Part shown: piece by piece, positions 32,765-39,325 of the stretch
How positions within the stretch are numbered: the stretch's first letter is position 1
Layout: each line of letters opens with the position of its first letter
Source: Candidatus Avoscillospira avicola
GTDB taxonomy: Bacteria; Bacillota; Clostridia; Oscillospirales; Oscillospiraceae
DNA length: 44,798 nucleotides
Assembly: GCA_018712245.1 (NCBI GenBank)
Contig: DVHE01000080.1
Location: 1 to 44,798, forward strand
Reading direction: 5' to 3'
Made by a program: the position numbers and the translations under genes
Notes under the pieces: model-generated
What the model saw: only the letters and a program-made list of their open reading frames with translations
Told to the model about the DNA's origin: nothing
Database searches by the model: none

Positions 32765-33005
32765 CATGGCTGACGATTTCCCCGCGCCTGCGACAAACGC
32801 ACTGGGACTAAGTGAAGCGCGAAGCGCGAAGCGTTATTTGTGCCCCTTTAGCGGCGGCATCACGGCGTGATACAGTTTATTCACAGTTCCGTCAAAGAAT
32901 GTTTGTTATTTTGTTACTGGTCGTTCAAGATTTTCCGGGGAAAATCCTGTATGATAGCACCATCAGGTAAAGGTAAGCAACGCCTCCTGTGACGATAGAT
33001 GTACG

Positions 33006-33056
33006 TTTTCTCTTTCTCCTCTTTTTTCTTCTTCTTTCTCTTTCTTTTCTCTCTCC
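33006..33056 (+). other. 51-nt uninterrupted pyrimidine tract
   Basis: Only C and T occur over 51 bases on the plus strand, immediately before the inverted repeat at the end of the reverse-strand HAD gene. The complementary strand is pure purine and contains GGAGAGAG-like sequence. Confidence 0.9.
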
Positions 33057-33097
33057 AAACGCGAACCGCACGGCCTCAAGCCGTGCGGTTTGCGTTT
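33057..33097. terminator. 18-bp hairpin at the HAD gene 3' end
   Basis: AAACGCGAACCGCACGGC and its complement pair at 17 of 18 positions around CTCAA. The HAD stop codon overlaps the last bases. The T-tract is short in both directions. Confidence 0.75.
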
Positions 33098-33764
33098 ATT
33101 CAGCTTCCTCCGGGAAGAGGTACGCCGCGAAGGCCTCCACCGTGGGGAAGAAGACGTCGCACTGGGGGCGCATCTTTGCCTCGATGTCCGGCAGCATCCC
33201 GTACCAGCCGGCGCCGGCGAAGGTCACGCCCACGGCCCGGGCCATCTGGGCGCCGTGGGGCATATCGTCCACCACCAGCAGGTCCGCCGGCGTCAGGGAA
33301 AACCGGCGCATGATCTCCTCCAGGGGCCAGGGATGGGGCTTGCGCCGCTCCGGGGGCTGCTCGGCGCCGAAGATCAGGTCCGGCAGCGGCACGCCGGCCT
33401 CCTGGTAGGCGGCGGCGATGACGTCGTCGTCGGAGTGGCTCACCACGCAGTAGAGGCCGCCCGCCGCCCGCTGCCGCGCCAGCAATTCGGGAATCCCCGG
33501 GAAGAACCGGGGATGGTGGGTCTGGTGGTACGTCTTCCACATGGCCACATGGCCGGCCAGCTCCTCGGGGGTGTAGTGGAGGACCTGGTCGCACATGGCG
33601 TAAAAGCCGGGGTCGTAGCAGTAGCGGAAGAACTCTTCTTCCGAGATGGAAAGCTGGGGTCGGTAGCGGGCCAGAGCCTCGAGAAATTGCGGATAGTTGA
33701 CGGCGCGGGTGGAGTCGACGGTGGTATCGTCGTGATCCAGCACCAGGCAGCGATAGCGAAGCAT
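33096..33764 (-). CDS. HAD-superfamily hydrolase
   Basis: The 222-residue protein has the four HAD motifs. D10 and D12 lie in LDHDDTTVDST, where the aspartate of DxD is preserved, and the serine is in VVSHSDDDV. The lysine is in ERRKPHPWPLEEI, and the acidic pair is in LLVVDDMPHG. The alpha-helical cap after motif I suggests a phosphoglycolate phosphatase or beta-phosphoglucomutase-like enzyme; substrate is unknown. The ATG giving MLRYRCLVLDHDD was chosen because GGAGG is 8 nt upstream. It diverges from the DUF2284 gene, whose promoter overlaps this start region. Confidence 0.88.
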   Translation of the reverse strand: MLRYRCLVLDHDDTTVDSTRAVNYPQFLEALARYRPQLSISEEEFFRYCYDPGFYAMCDQVLHYTPEELAGHVAMWKTYHQTHHPRFFPGIPELLARQRAAGGLYCVVSHSDDDVIAAAYQEAGVPLPDLIFGAEQPPERRKPHPWPLEEIMRRFSLTPADLLVVDDMPHGAQMARAVGVTFAGAGWYGMLPDIEAKMRPQCDVFFPTVEAFAAYLFPEEAE

Positions 33765-33776
33765 AAAAAACCTCCA

Positions 33777-33805
33777 TTGACGGACAGGTAAGGGACGGAT
33801 ACAAT
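33777..33805 (+). promoter_or_regulatory. Sigma-A promoter of the DUF2284 gene
   Basis: TTGACG and TACAAT are exactly 17 nt apart and lie 27 nt before the ATG. The -35 box begins 13 nt from the divergent HAD start codon. Confidence 0.78.
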
Positions 33806-33831
33806 AAGAAAAAACAGGTCGGAAGGGGACG

Positions 33832-34374
33832 ATGAATATGTGGAATCGGGAAGCGGTGGAGGCAGAGCTGGCCCAGCTGCCGCTCTTGGAGTACGCGTTT
33901 GTCAAGCCGCAGGAGCTGGTCTTCACGGAGCGGGTCCGCCATGTCTGTGAGGCGGAGTGCCCTATGTACGGCAAGACCTGGGCCTGCCCGCCGGCGGTGG
34001 GAACGGTGGAGGAATGCCGGGAGAAGTGCCTGGGCTACGAGGGCGTCCTGATTCTCTCCACCGTGACGGAGGTTTCGGATATCGCCAACCTGGAAGAGAC
34101 GCTGGCCACCCGGGGCGGCCATGAGGCCGTCACCCACCAGGCCGAGGCCATTTTGCAGGCTCAGGGGCTGGAGACCATGGGCCTTTCCACCGAGGCCTGC
34201 GCTATCTGCGACCAGTGCGCCTATCCCGACGGCCCCTGCCGCCACCCGGCGCAGATGTACCCCTGCGTGGAGAGCCACGGCATTTTGGTCACGGAGGTGG
34301 CGGAGCGTCTGGGGCTGGAGTTTTTCAACGGCAACCTGGTCACGTGGTTCTCCCTGGTGTTTTTTAGATCGTAG
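33832..34374 (+). CDS. DUF2284 cysteine-rich metal-binding protein
   Basis: The 180-residue protein has two cysteine clusters typical of DUF2284. One is around 38-64 (CEAECPMYGKTWACPPAVGT...EECREKC). The other is around 122-143 (ACAICDQCAYPDGPCRHP...YPCVE). The pattern suggests iron-sulfur or zinc binding; the biochemical function of the family is not established. It has GGAAGGGG before the ATG and its own promoter, and it is followed by repeats. No partner gene is evident. Confidence 0.85.
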   Translation: MNMWNREAVEAELAQLPLLEYAFVKPQELVFTERVRHVCEAECPMYGKTWACPPAVGTVEECREKCLGYEGVLILSTVTEVSDIANLEETLATRGGHEAVTHQAEAILQAQGLETMGLSTEACAICDQCAYPDGPCRHPAQMYPCVESHGILVTEVAERLGLEFFNGNLVTWFSLVFFRS

Positions 34375-34385
34375 CGAGCATGCAA

Positions 34386-34412
34386 TGTAGAGGCGGATTC
34401 TATAATCCGCCC
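34386..34412 (+). repeat. Short palindrome, GTAGAGGCGG variant
   Basis: GTAGAGGCGGATT and AATCCGCCC flank CTAT. It keeps the family layout but with GAGG in place of GGGG. It lies 12 nt after the DUF2284 stop. Confidence 0.65.
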
Positions 34413-34460
34413 AGACAGGCCCGCGTCTACCGCAGACCCGAAAAAGACGGAGGTGCGGCA

Positions 34461-34529
34461 CGGGCGGCTGCTAGCCGCCCCTACGGTCTTGCCTGCAAGT
34501 TTGTCGTAGGGGCGACTATTAGTCGCCCG
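34461..34529. repeat. Paired CGTAGGGGCG palindromes, 69-bp composite B
   Basis: Palindromes at 34461-34485 and 34505-34529 are oriented as in composite A, with a 19-nt spacer whose sequence is largely different. It lies between the DUF2284 gene and the convergent mnmE. Confidence 0.8.
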
Positions 34530-34574
34530 CTAGGTTCCGTGTGCAAGGCGCCCCGTCGACCGCACCGACCGGTG

Positions 34575-35936
34575 CTATTTCCCCACGCAGAACCGGGAGA
34601 AGATGCGGCTGACGATCTCCTCACGCATGGACTTGCCGGTGATCTCCCCCAGGGCCTCCAGGGCGGCCTCCACGTCGGTCAGAACCGCGTCGGGCGTCAT
34701 GGCGTCGTCCAGGCCCCGGACGGTGCGCTCCAGCGCCTCCACGGCCCGGGCCACGGCGGCTGCCTGGCGGGCGTTGGTGAGAATGGAGCCGTCGCAGGGC
34801 GTCTCGTCGGGGAAGAGGACGTCCAGGGCGTCCTCCAGCTGCGAAAGGCCCTCGCCGGTCTTGGCGCTGACGGGGATAATCCACTCGAAGGGCAGGTCCG
34901 ACGGTTCCACCACCGGCGGCAGGTCCTGCTTGTTGAGGATGGCCACGGCGGCGGGAGCCTCCAATGCCGCGTCCTGGGCCCGGAGGTCCTCTTCGGTCAG
35001 CGGCACGGCGCTGTCGCAGACGTAGATGGCCAGGTCGGCGTCCCGGGCGGCGGCCTCGGCCCGGAGGACGCCCTGCCGTTCGATCTCGTCGGCGGTGTCC
35101 CGGATGCCGGCGGTGTCCAGGAGCCGCAGGAGGTGGCGGCCCACCTTGACGCTCTCCTCCACCGTGTCGCGGGTGGTGCCGGCGATGTCGGTGACGATCA
35201 CCCGGTCGTAGCCGGCCAGGGCGTTTAAAAGGCTGGACTTCCCGGCGTTGGGCTTGCCCAGAATCACGGCCCGGATGCCTCGACGCAGCACCTGGCCCCG
35301 GCCATAGGTGCGGAGAATGGCCCGGAGGGCGTCCATGTCCCGGGTCAGGTTGCCCCGGAGGTCCGAGAGGACGAAGGGGTCGATGTCCTCGTCGGGGTAG
35401 TCCAGCACGGCGTGGAAGTGGGCCATGATGTCGGTGAGACGGTCATAGATGGGGTCGATGCGCCGGGCCATGGCGCCGCCCAGCTGCCCGGCGGCGTTGG
35501 CGGCGGCCTCGGCGCTCTCGGCCTCGATGAGGTCGATGACGGCCTCGGCCTGGCTCAGGTCCATCCGCCCGTTGAGGAAGGCCCGCTTGGTGAACTCCCC
35601 GGGCCCGGCCTGCCGGGCGCCGTGGGCGAAGAGCGACTCCAGCGCCGCGGCCAGCACCGCCGGGGAGCCGTGACAGTGGAACTCCGCTGTGTCCTCGCCG
35701 GTGTAGGAGTGGGGGCCCCGGGAGACCGTCAGCATGGCTTCGTCGATGACGCGGCCCTGCCGGTCGTGGAGCTGGCCGAGAATCAGCTGCCGGTCCGGGA
35801 CGGTTTCCGCCGTGGCGGCGCCCCGGGGCGTGAACACAGAGAAGGCCAGCGGGATGCACCCCGGGCCGGAGAGCCGCACGATGCCGATGGCGCTGACGAC
35901 CCGCCCGGTGGACACCGCGGCAATGATATCGGACAT
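34575..35936 (-). CDS. mnmE: tRNA modification GTPase MnmE
   Basis: MnmE with MnmG makes the 5-carboxymethylaminomethyl group on wobble uridine of certain tRNAs. The 453-residue protein has the N-terminal tetrahydrofolate-binding domain (SDIIAAVSTGRVVSAIGIVRLSG) and helical regions. The inserted G domain has GKPNAGKSS (227-235), DIAGTTRDT, DTAGIRDT and NKQD. The C-terminal CVGK (450-453) carries the catalytic cysteine. The mnmG partner, often adjacent, is not next to it here. Confidence 0.97.
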   Translation of the reverse strand: MSDIIAAVSTGRVVSAIGIVRLSGPGCIPLAFSVFTPRGAATAETVPDRQLILGQLHDRQGRVIDEAMLTVSRGPHSYTGEDTAEFHCHGSPAVLAAALESLFAHGARQAGPGEFTKRAFLNGRMDLSQAEAVIDLIEAESAEAAANAAGQLGGAMARRIDPIYDRLTDIMAHFHAVLDYPDEDIDPFVLSDLRGNLTRDMDALRAILRTYGRGQVLRRGIRAVILGKPNAGKSSLLNALAGYDRVIVTDIAGTTRDTVEESVKVGRHLLRLLDTAGIRDTADEIERQGVLRAEAAARDADLAIYVCDSAVPLTEEDLRAQDAALEAPAAVAILNKQDLPPVVEPSDLPFEWIIPVSAKTGEGLSQLEDALDVLFPDETPCDGSILTNARQAAAVARAVEALERTVRGLDDAMTPDAVLTDVEAALEALGEITGKSMREEIVSRIFSRFCVGK

Positions 35937-36091
35937 GAAAACCGCCTCCGTTGGCGGCTGCGCCGCCGGTTTATTGATCGATACGGTTATTATACCGGCC
36001 TCACGCCCGGCGCGTCAAGGGCGAGGGCCGCTGCGGCGGCGGGACGGAGCAAAAAACCGGCGATTTTCGTGGAAAAAGTTCCAGAAACCAT

Positions 36092-36120
36092 TTGACAAAT
36101 CCCGTTGGGATTGATATAAT
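36092..36120 (+). promoter_or_regulatory. Sigma-A promoter of the rplU operon
   Basis: Perfect TTGACA and TATAAT separated by 17 nt. Confidence 0.92.
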
Positions 36121-36205
36121 GGTTCAGCCGCGTCGAAGAGGCTGAAGTTGAGGTATGCCCTCACGCCTTTAGAGCGAGTCTACAACAAAGGTAGGTGCAA
36201 ATGAA
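36121..36205 (+). promoter_or_regulatory. Probable L21 leader RNA
   Basis: The 85-nt leader has a GAGGTATGCCCTCACGCC-like segment and a short closing stem. In Firmicutes a conserved leader at this place binds L21 for autoregulation. Match to the family is judged by position and partial motif only. Confidence 0.55.
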
Positions 36206-36517
36206 ATGCAGGCAGTTATCGTGACCGGCGGCAAGCAGTACAGCGTGAAGGAGGGCGACGTCCTCTACATCGAAAAGCTCAACGCTGAGGCTGAGTCCAC
36301 CGTGACCTTCGATCAGGTGCTGGCCGTGCTGGACGGCGAGAACTCCAAGTTCGGCGCTCCCGTGGTTTCCGGCGCTTGCGTGGCGGGCAAGGTCCTGAAG
36401 AACGGCAAGGGCAAGAAGATCACCGTCTTCAAGTACCGCTCCAAGAAGGACTCCAAGTCCAAGCAGGGCCATCGGCAGCCTTACACCAAGGTGCAGATCG
36501 AGAAGATCTCTGTGTAA
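36206..36517 (+). CDS. rplU: 50S ribosomal protein L21
   Basis: L21 binds 23S rRNA domain VI. The 103-residue protein begins [20 protein letters not shown] and ends [14 protein letters not shown], the standard L21 pattern. The [11 protein letters not shown] motif is diagnostic. It follows an AGGTAGGTG site. Its TAA overlaps the start of prp as TAATG. Confidence 0.97.
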   Translation: MQAVIVTGGKQYSVKEGDVLYIEKLNAEAESTVTFDQVLAVLDGENSKFGAPVVSGACVAGKVLKNGKGKKITVFKYRSKKDSKSKQGHRQPYTKVQIEKISV

Positions 36518-36858
36518 TGACCAGGGTTTCCTTCTTCGATCAGGACGGGCGAATCACCGGGTTCACCGTCTCGGGCCACAGTGGGTATGGCGAAGCGGGG
36601 ACGGATATCGTCTGCGCTGCCGTGTCCACCGCCGTGCAGTTTGCCGAGTGTACCATAACGGATGTGCTGGGCAACCGCGTGAAAACCAAGGTGAATGAAG
36701 AAAAGGCCCAAATCACCTTGACCCTTCCCGCCGTGTGCGAGGACGAGGAGACCGTACAGGCCGTCCTCACCGGCATGATGCTCACGCTGTGTGAGCTGCG
36801 GGATCAGTATCCAGATTATATCGAAGTGATGGAGGTGCAAAACGATGCTGAGAATTAG
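36517..36858 (+). CDS. prp: Ribosomal-processing cysteine protease Prp
   Basis: Prp removes the short N-terminal extension of L27 in Firmicutes and relatives. The 113-residue protein has the catalytic histidine H21 in [12 protein letters not shown] and cysteine C33 in IVCAAVST. It lies between rplU and rpmA, overlapping rplU by one base and rpmA by 14, which is the usual arrangement. The ATG is chosen because it overlaps the rplU stop; a longer open frame runs back inside rplU. Confidence 0.95.
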   Translation: MTRVSFFDQDGRITGFTVSGHSGYGEAGTDIVCAAVSTAVQFAECTITDVLGNRVKTKVNEEKAQITLTLPAVCEDEETVQAVLTGMMLTLCELRDQYPDYIEVMEVQNDAEN

Positions 36859-37126
36859 CTTTCAGTTCTTCGCGCATAAGAAAGGCGGCGGTTCCACCAA
36901 GAACGGCCGTGACTCTGAGTCCAAGCGCCTGGGCGTGAAGCGCGCCGACGGTCAGTTTGTCCTGGCCGGCAATATCCTGGTTCGCCAGAGAGGCACGCAC
37001 ATTCATCCCGGCACCAACGTGGGCATCGGCAGCGATGACACCCTGTTCGCTCTGGTGGACGGCAAGGTCCGCTTCGAGCGCATGGGCAAGGATCGCAAGA
37101 AATGCTCTGTCTACGCTGAGCAGTAA
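36845..37126 (+). CDS. rpmA: 50S ribosomal protein L27, Prp-processed form
   Basis: L27 reaches the peptidyl transferase centre. The 93-residue precursor carries the nine-residue extension MLRISFQFF before [15 protein letters not shown], matching the site where Prp cleaves after Phe-Phe. The mature [19 protein letters not shown] and the [20 protein letters not shown] block are typical. A terminator follows, although obgE normally comes next. Confidence 0.97.
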   Translation: MLRISFQFFAHKKGGGSTKNGRDSESKRLGVKRADGQFVLAGNILVRQRGTHIHPGTNVGIGSDDTLFALVDGKVRFERMGKDRKKCSVYAEQ

Positions 37127-37134
37127 GAAAACTT

Positions 37135-37165
37135 GGGCGCTGCAAAGCAGCGCCCTTTTTCTTTG
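37135..37165 (+). terminator. Terminator after rpmA
   Basis: GGGCGCTGC and GCAGCGCCC pair perfectly around AAA and are followed by TTTTTCTTT. Confidence 0.93.
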
Positions 37166-37222
37166 CGGGCGGCCAAGCGACCGCAGCTGCTTCCGATCCG
37201 CACCAAAGGCTCCCCTTTCGGT

Positions 37223-37497
37223 GCCTCCGGCGGGGAACTTTTCACCGCGGAAAAGTTCCCAAAACGCGCCGGGGGCTGCGGCCCCCGGACTCCCTTTGGG
37301 CTGCGCGGCGTGCATCCCAAGAGGAGGCATCTCCCAGGCAGTTACGCTCCACCGGGCCGTCCCGCCCCATACTGCATCCCCCTTCCCGGCTTCGCGCGGG
37401 TCAGTAGAATCGGCCAGCCGCTGCGGCTACAGAACTTTCCTCAAAGGCCGCACGGACTGCCCCGGAACGTGGGATGGATGCCGCACACGGCAGTTAT
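37223..37497 (+). repeat. 275-bp structured repeat, copy 3
   Basis: It starts GCCTCCGGCGGGGAACTTTTC and ends CACACGGCAGTTATTC, parallel to copy 1. The GGGACTTTTC/GAAAAGTCCC hairpin of copy 1 has changed to GGGAACTTTTC/GAAAAGTTCCC, so pairing is preserved. Confidence 0.85.
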
Positions 37498-37520
37498 TCG
37501 CACGATTTTCCGATTTTCAC

Positions 37521-37545
37521 CGTAGGGGCGCGCATCGCGCGTCCG
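37521..37545 (+). repeat. Short CGTAGGGGCG palindrome
   Basis: CGTAGGGGCGCGCATCGCGC followed by GTCCG; stem sequence differs but the outer CGTAGGGG is kept. Confidence 0.65.
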
Positions 37546-37619
37546 TGCCGCGAAGCGGCCTTTGTGGAAGGCACGGTGGCTGCGTAAGGCCGCTTTTCCC
37601 GCAAAACTTCCGTCGCCGT

Positions 37620-37644
37620 CGCAGGGGCGGCTATCAGCCGCCCG
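37620..37644 (+). repeat. Short CGTAGGGGCG palindrome
   Basis: CGCAGGGGCGGCTATCAGCC followed by GCCCG, almost identical to the copy at 10190. Confidence 0.75.
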
Positions 37645-37705
37645 CTTGCAAGGCCGCGCTCCCGGCGGGCTGCCACAAAACACAGGCTGTTCCGGGCGGC
37701 GGGTG

Positions 37706-37733
37706 CGGGCCGATGTAGGCATCGGCCCCTACG
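37706..37733 (-). repeat. Short CGTAGGGG palindrome, GGCCGATG variant
   Basis: CGGGCCGATG, TAGG, CATCGGCCCCTACG; same stem as the 25475 copy in the opposite orientation. Confidence 0.72.
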
Positions 37734-37813
37734 CCTTGACCCAATTACCGCCGCTACGGCGGCGACGGAATTTGTATGACCATCAACCACTTTATCGGAG
37801 AAAGGCTCAAAAT

Positions 37814-39091
37814 ATGTTTGTTGACAAAGTAAAAATCACCGTGAAGGCCGGCAATGGCGGCAACGGCGCCGTGGCCTTTCACCGGGAGAAGTACGTGGCC
37901 CAGGGCGGGCCGGACGGCGGCGACGGCGGCAACGGCGGCAGCATCGTCCTGCGGGTGGACGACAACCTCTCCACCCTGATGGACTTCCGCTACAAGCGCA
38001 AGTACACCGCCGCCAACGGCCAGGACGGCCAGGGCGCCCGCTGCCGGGGCAAAAACGGCGAAAACCTCATCATCCGCGTCCCCCGGGGCACTGTGGTGCG
38101 GGACGCCGAGACCAATGAGATCATCAAGGATATGTCCGATTCCGAGGACTATATTCTCTGCAAGGGCGGCCGGGGCGGCTGGGGCAACAAGCACTTCGCT
38201 ACCCCCACCCGGCAGGTGCCGCGGTTTGCCAAGGCGGGTCTGCCCGGGGAGAGCCACGAGGTGGTGCTGGAGCTGAAGCTCCTGGCCGACGTGGGCCTGG
38301 TGGGCTTCCCCAACGTGGGCAAGTCCACGCTCTTGTCCGTCACCTCCAACGCCCGGCCCAAGATCGCCAACTATCACTTCACCACCCTCTATCCCAACCT
38401 GGGCGTCATCTACGTGGAGGAGGGCGTCTCCTTCGTCATGGCTGACATCCCCGGCATCATCGAGGGCGCCGCCGACGGCCTGGGCCTGGGCCATGATTTC
38501 CTGCGGCACATCGACCGCTGCCGCCTGCTGGTTCACCTAGTTGACGTTTCCGGCAGCGAGGACCGCGACCCGGTGGAGGATTTTGAGAAGATCAACCAGG
38601 AGCTGGAGCAGTATTCCCCGGAGCTGGCGAAGCGGCCCATGCTGGTGGCGGCCAATAAGGTGGACCTGCTGCCGGAGGGCAGCGACAACCTGGAGCGGCT
38701 GCGCTCCTACGTGACCGAAAAGGGCTACGAGTTCTTCGAGATCTCCGCCGCCGCCCACCAGGGCACCCGGGCGCTGGTGCTGGCTATCGCGGAAAAGCTC
38801 CGGACGCTGCCGCCGGTGACGGTCTACGAGCCGGAGTACGTCAAGCCGCTGGCCCAGGCCGGCAGCGTAGACGAGGTGCAGATCCAGCGCTACGACGAGG
38901 ACCTCTGGGTGGTCTCCGGCGGATGGCTGGAGCGGCTTCTCAACGACATCAACTTCGACGACTATGAGTCCCGGATGTACTTTGACCGGCAGCTGCGCCA
39001 GTCCGGCCTCTTCGCCCGGCTGGAGGAGCTGGGCATCCGCGACGGCGACACCGTCAGCATCTACGACCTGGAATTTGAATATACCCGGTGA
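37814..39091 (+). CDS. obgE: GTPase Obg/CgtA
   Basis: Obg is an essential ribosome-assembly GTPase. The 425-residue protein has the glycine-rich Obg domain (MFVDKVKITVKAGNGGNGAVAF..., 1-158) and a G domain with GFPNVGKST (164-172), DIPGIIEGA and NKVD. A C-terminal OCT domain (about 345-425) is present. The ATG giving MFVDKVKI is the family's start, with GGAGAAAGG about 10 nt upstream. It belongs to the rplU-prp-rpmA-obg cluster but is cut off from it by a terminator and about 690 bp of repeats. Confidence 0.97.
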   Translation: MFVDKVKITVKAGNGGNGAVAFHREKYVAQGGPDGGDGGNGGSIVLRVDDNLSTLMDFRYKRKYTAANGQDGQGARCRGKNGENLIIRVPRGTVVRDAETNEIIKDMSDSEDYILCKGGRGGWGNKHFATPTRQVPRFAKAGLPGESHEVVLELKLLADVGLVGFPNVGKSTLLSVTSNARPKIANYHFTTLYPNLGVIYVEEGVSFVMADIPGIIEGAADGLGLGHDFLRHIDRCRLLVHLVDVSGSEDRDPVEDFEKINQELEQYSPELAKRPMLVAANKVDLLPEGSDNLERLRSYVTEKGYEFFEISAAAHQGTRALVLAIAEKLRTLPPVTVYEPEYVKPLAQAGSVDEVQIQRYDEDLWVVSGGWLERLLNDINFDDYESRMYFDRQLRQSGLFARLEELGIRDGDTVSIYDLEFEYTR

Positions 39092-39118
39092 TCTGGCGCC
39101 GGGTCACACGCGAAAAAG

Positions 39119-39159
39119 AATGCCGTTCCCATGGGCTGCACCGTGGGAACGGCATTTTT
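39119..39159 (+). terminator. Terminator of obgE
   Basis: AATGCCGTTCCCATGG and CCGTGGGAACGGCATT pair over 16 bp with one wobble pair, followed by TTT. Confidence 0.88.
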
Positions 39160-39325
39160 GCATTCAGGCGTCTCTGCGGTGCAAGCCTGTGGGTTTATAA
39201 ATGCTTCAATTTGGAAATTCCCTCTTGCAAGATGCCCAAATTTGTGAGATGCTATTTGAAACAGATTGTGTAAAGTGAGACTTATGCTTGGCATCGATCG
39301 AAACCTGAGGAAAGAAGGTAAACGC

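Larger units (their letters stand above)
32577..33005. other. 430-bp gene-free stretch upstream of the dap promoter
   Basis: It contains a half copy of the AAGCCTCCCC family, a GGGAATA tandem repeat, a divergent CGTAGGGGG palindrome, a GCGAAGCGCGAAGCG direct repeat near 32818, and a small GATTTTCC/GGAAAATC hairpin near 32930. A TATGAT at 32950-32955 might be a -10 box on the plus strand but lacks a good -35. Confidence 0.6.
37498..37813. other. Repeat-filled stretch upstream of obgE
   Basis: Three short CGTAGGGG-family palindromes lie here (37521-37545 with a CGCGCATCGCGCG stem, 37620-37644, and 37706-37733 reversed with a GGCCGATG stem). No promoter with both boxes is clear. The last 40 nt hold a GGAGAAAGG site before the obgE ATG. 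Confidence 0.65.

Noticed and set aside
34562-34575. GCACCG/CGGTGC palindrome as the mnmE terminator
   Set aside because: The stem is short with almost no loop, overlaps the stop codon and has no T-tract.
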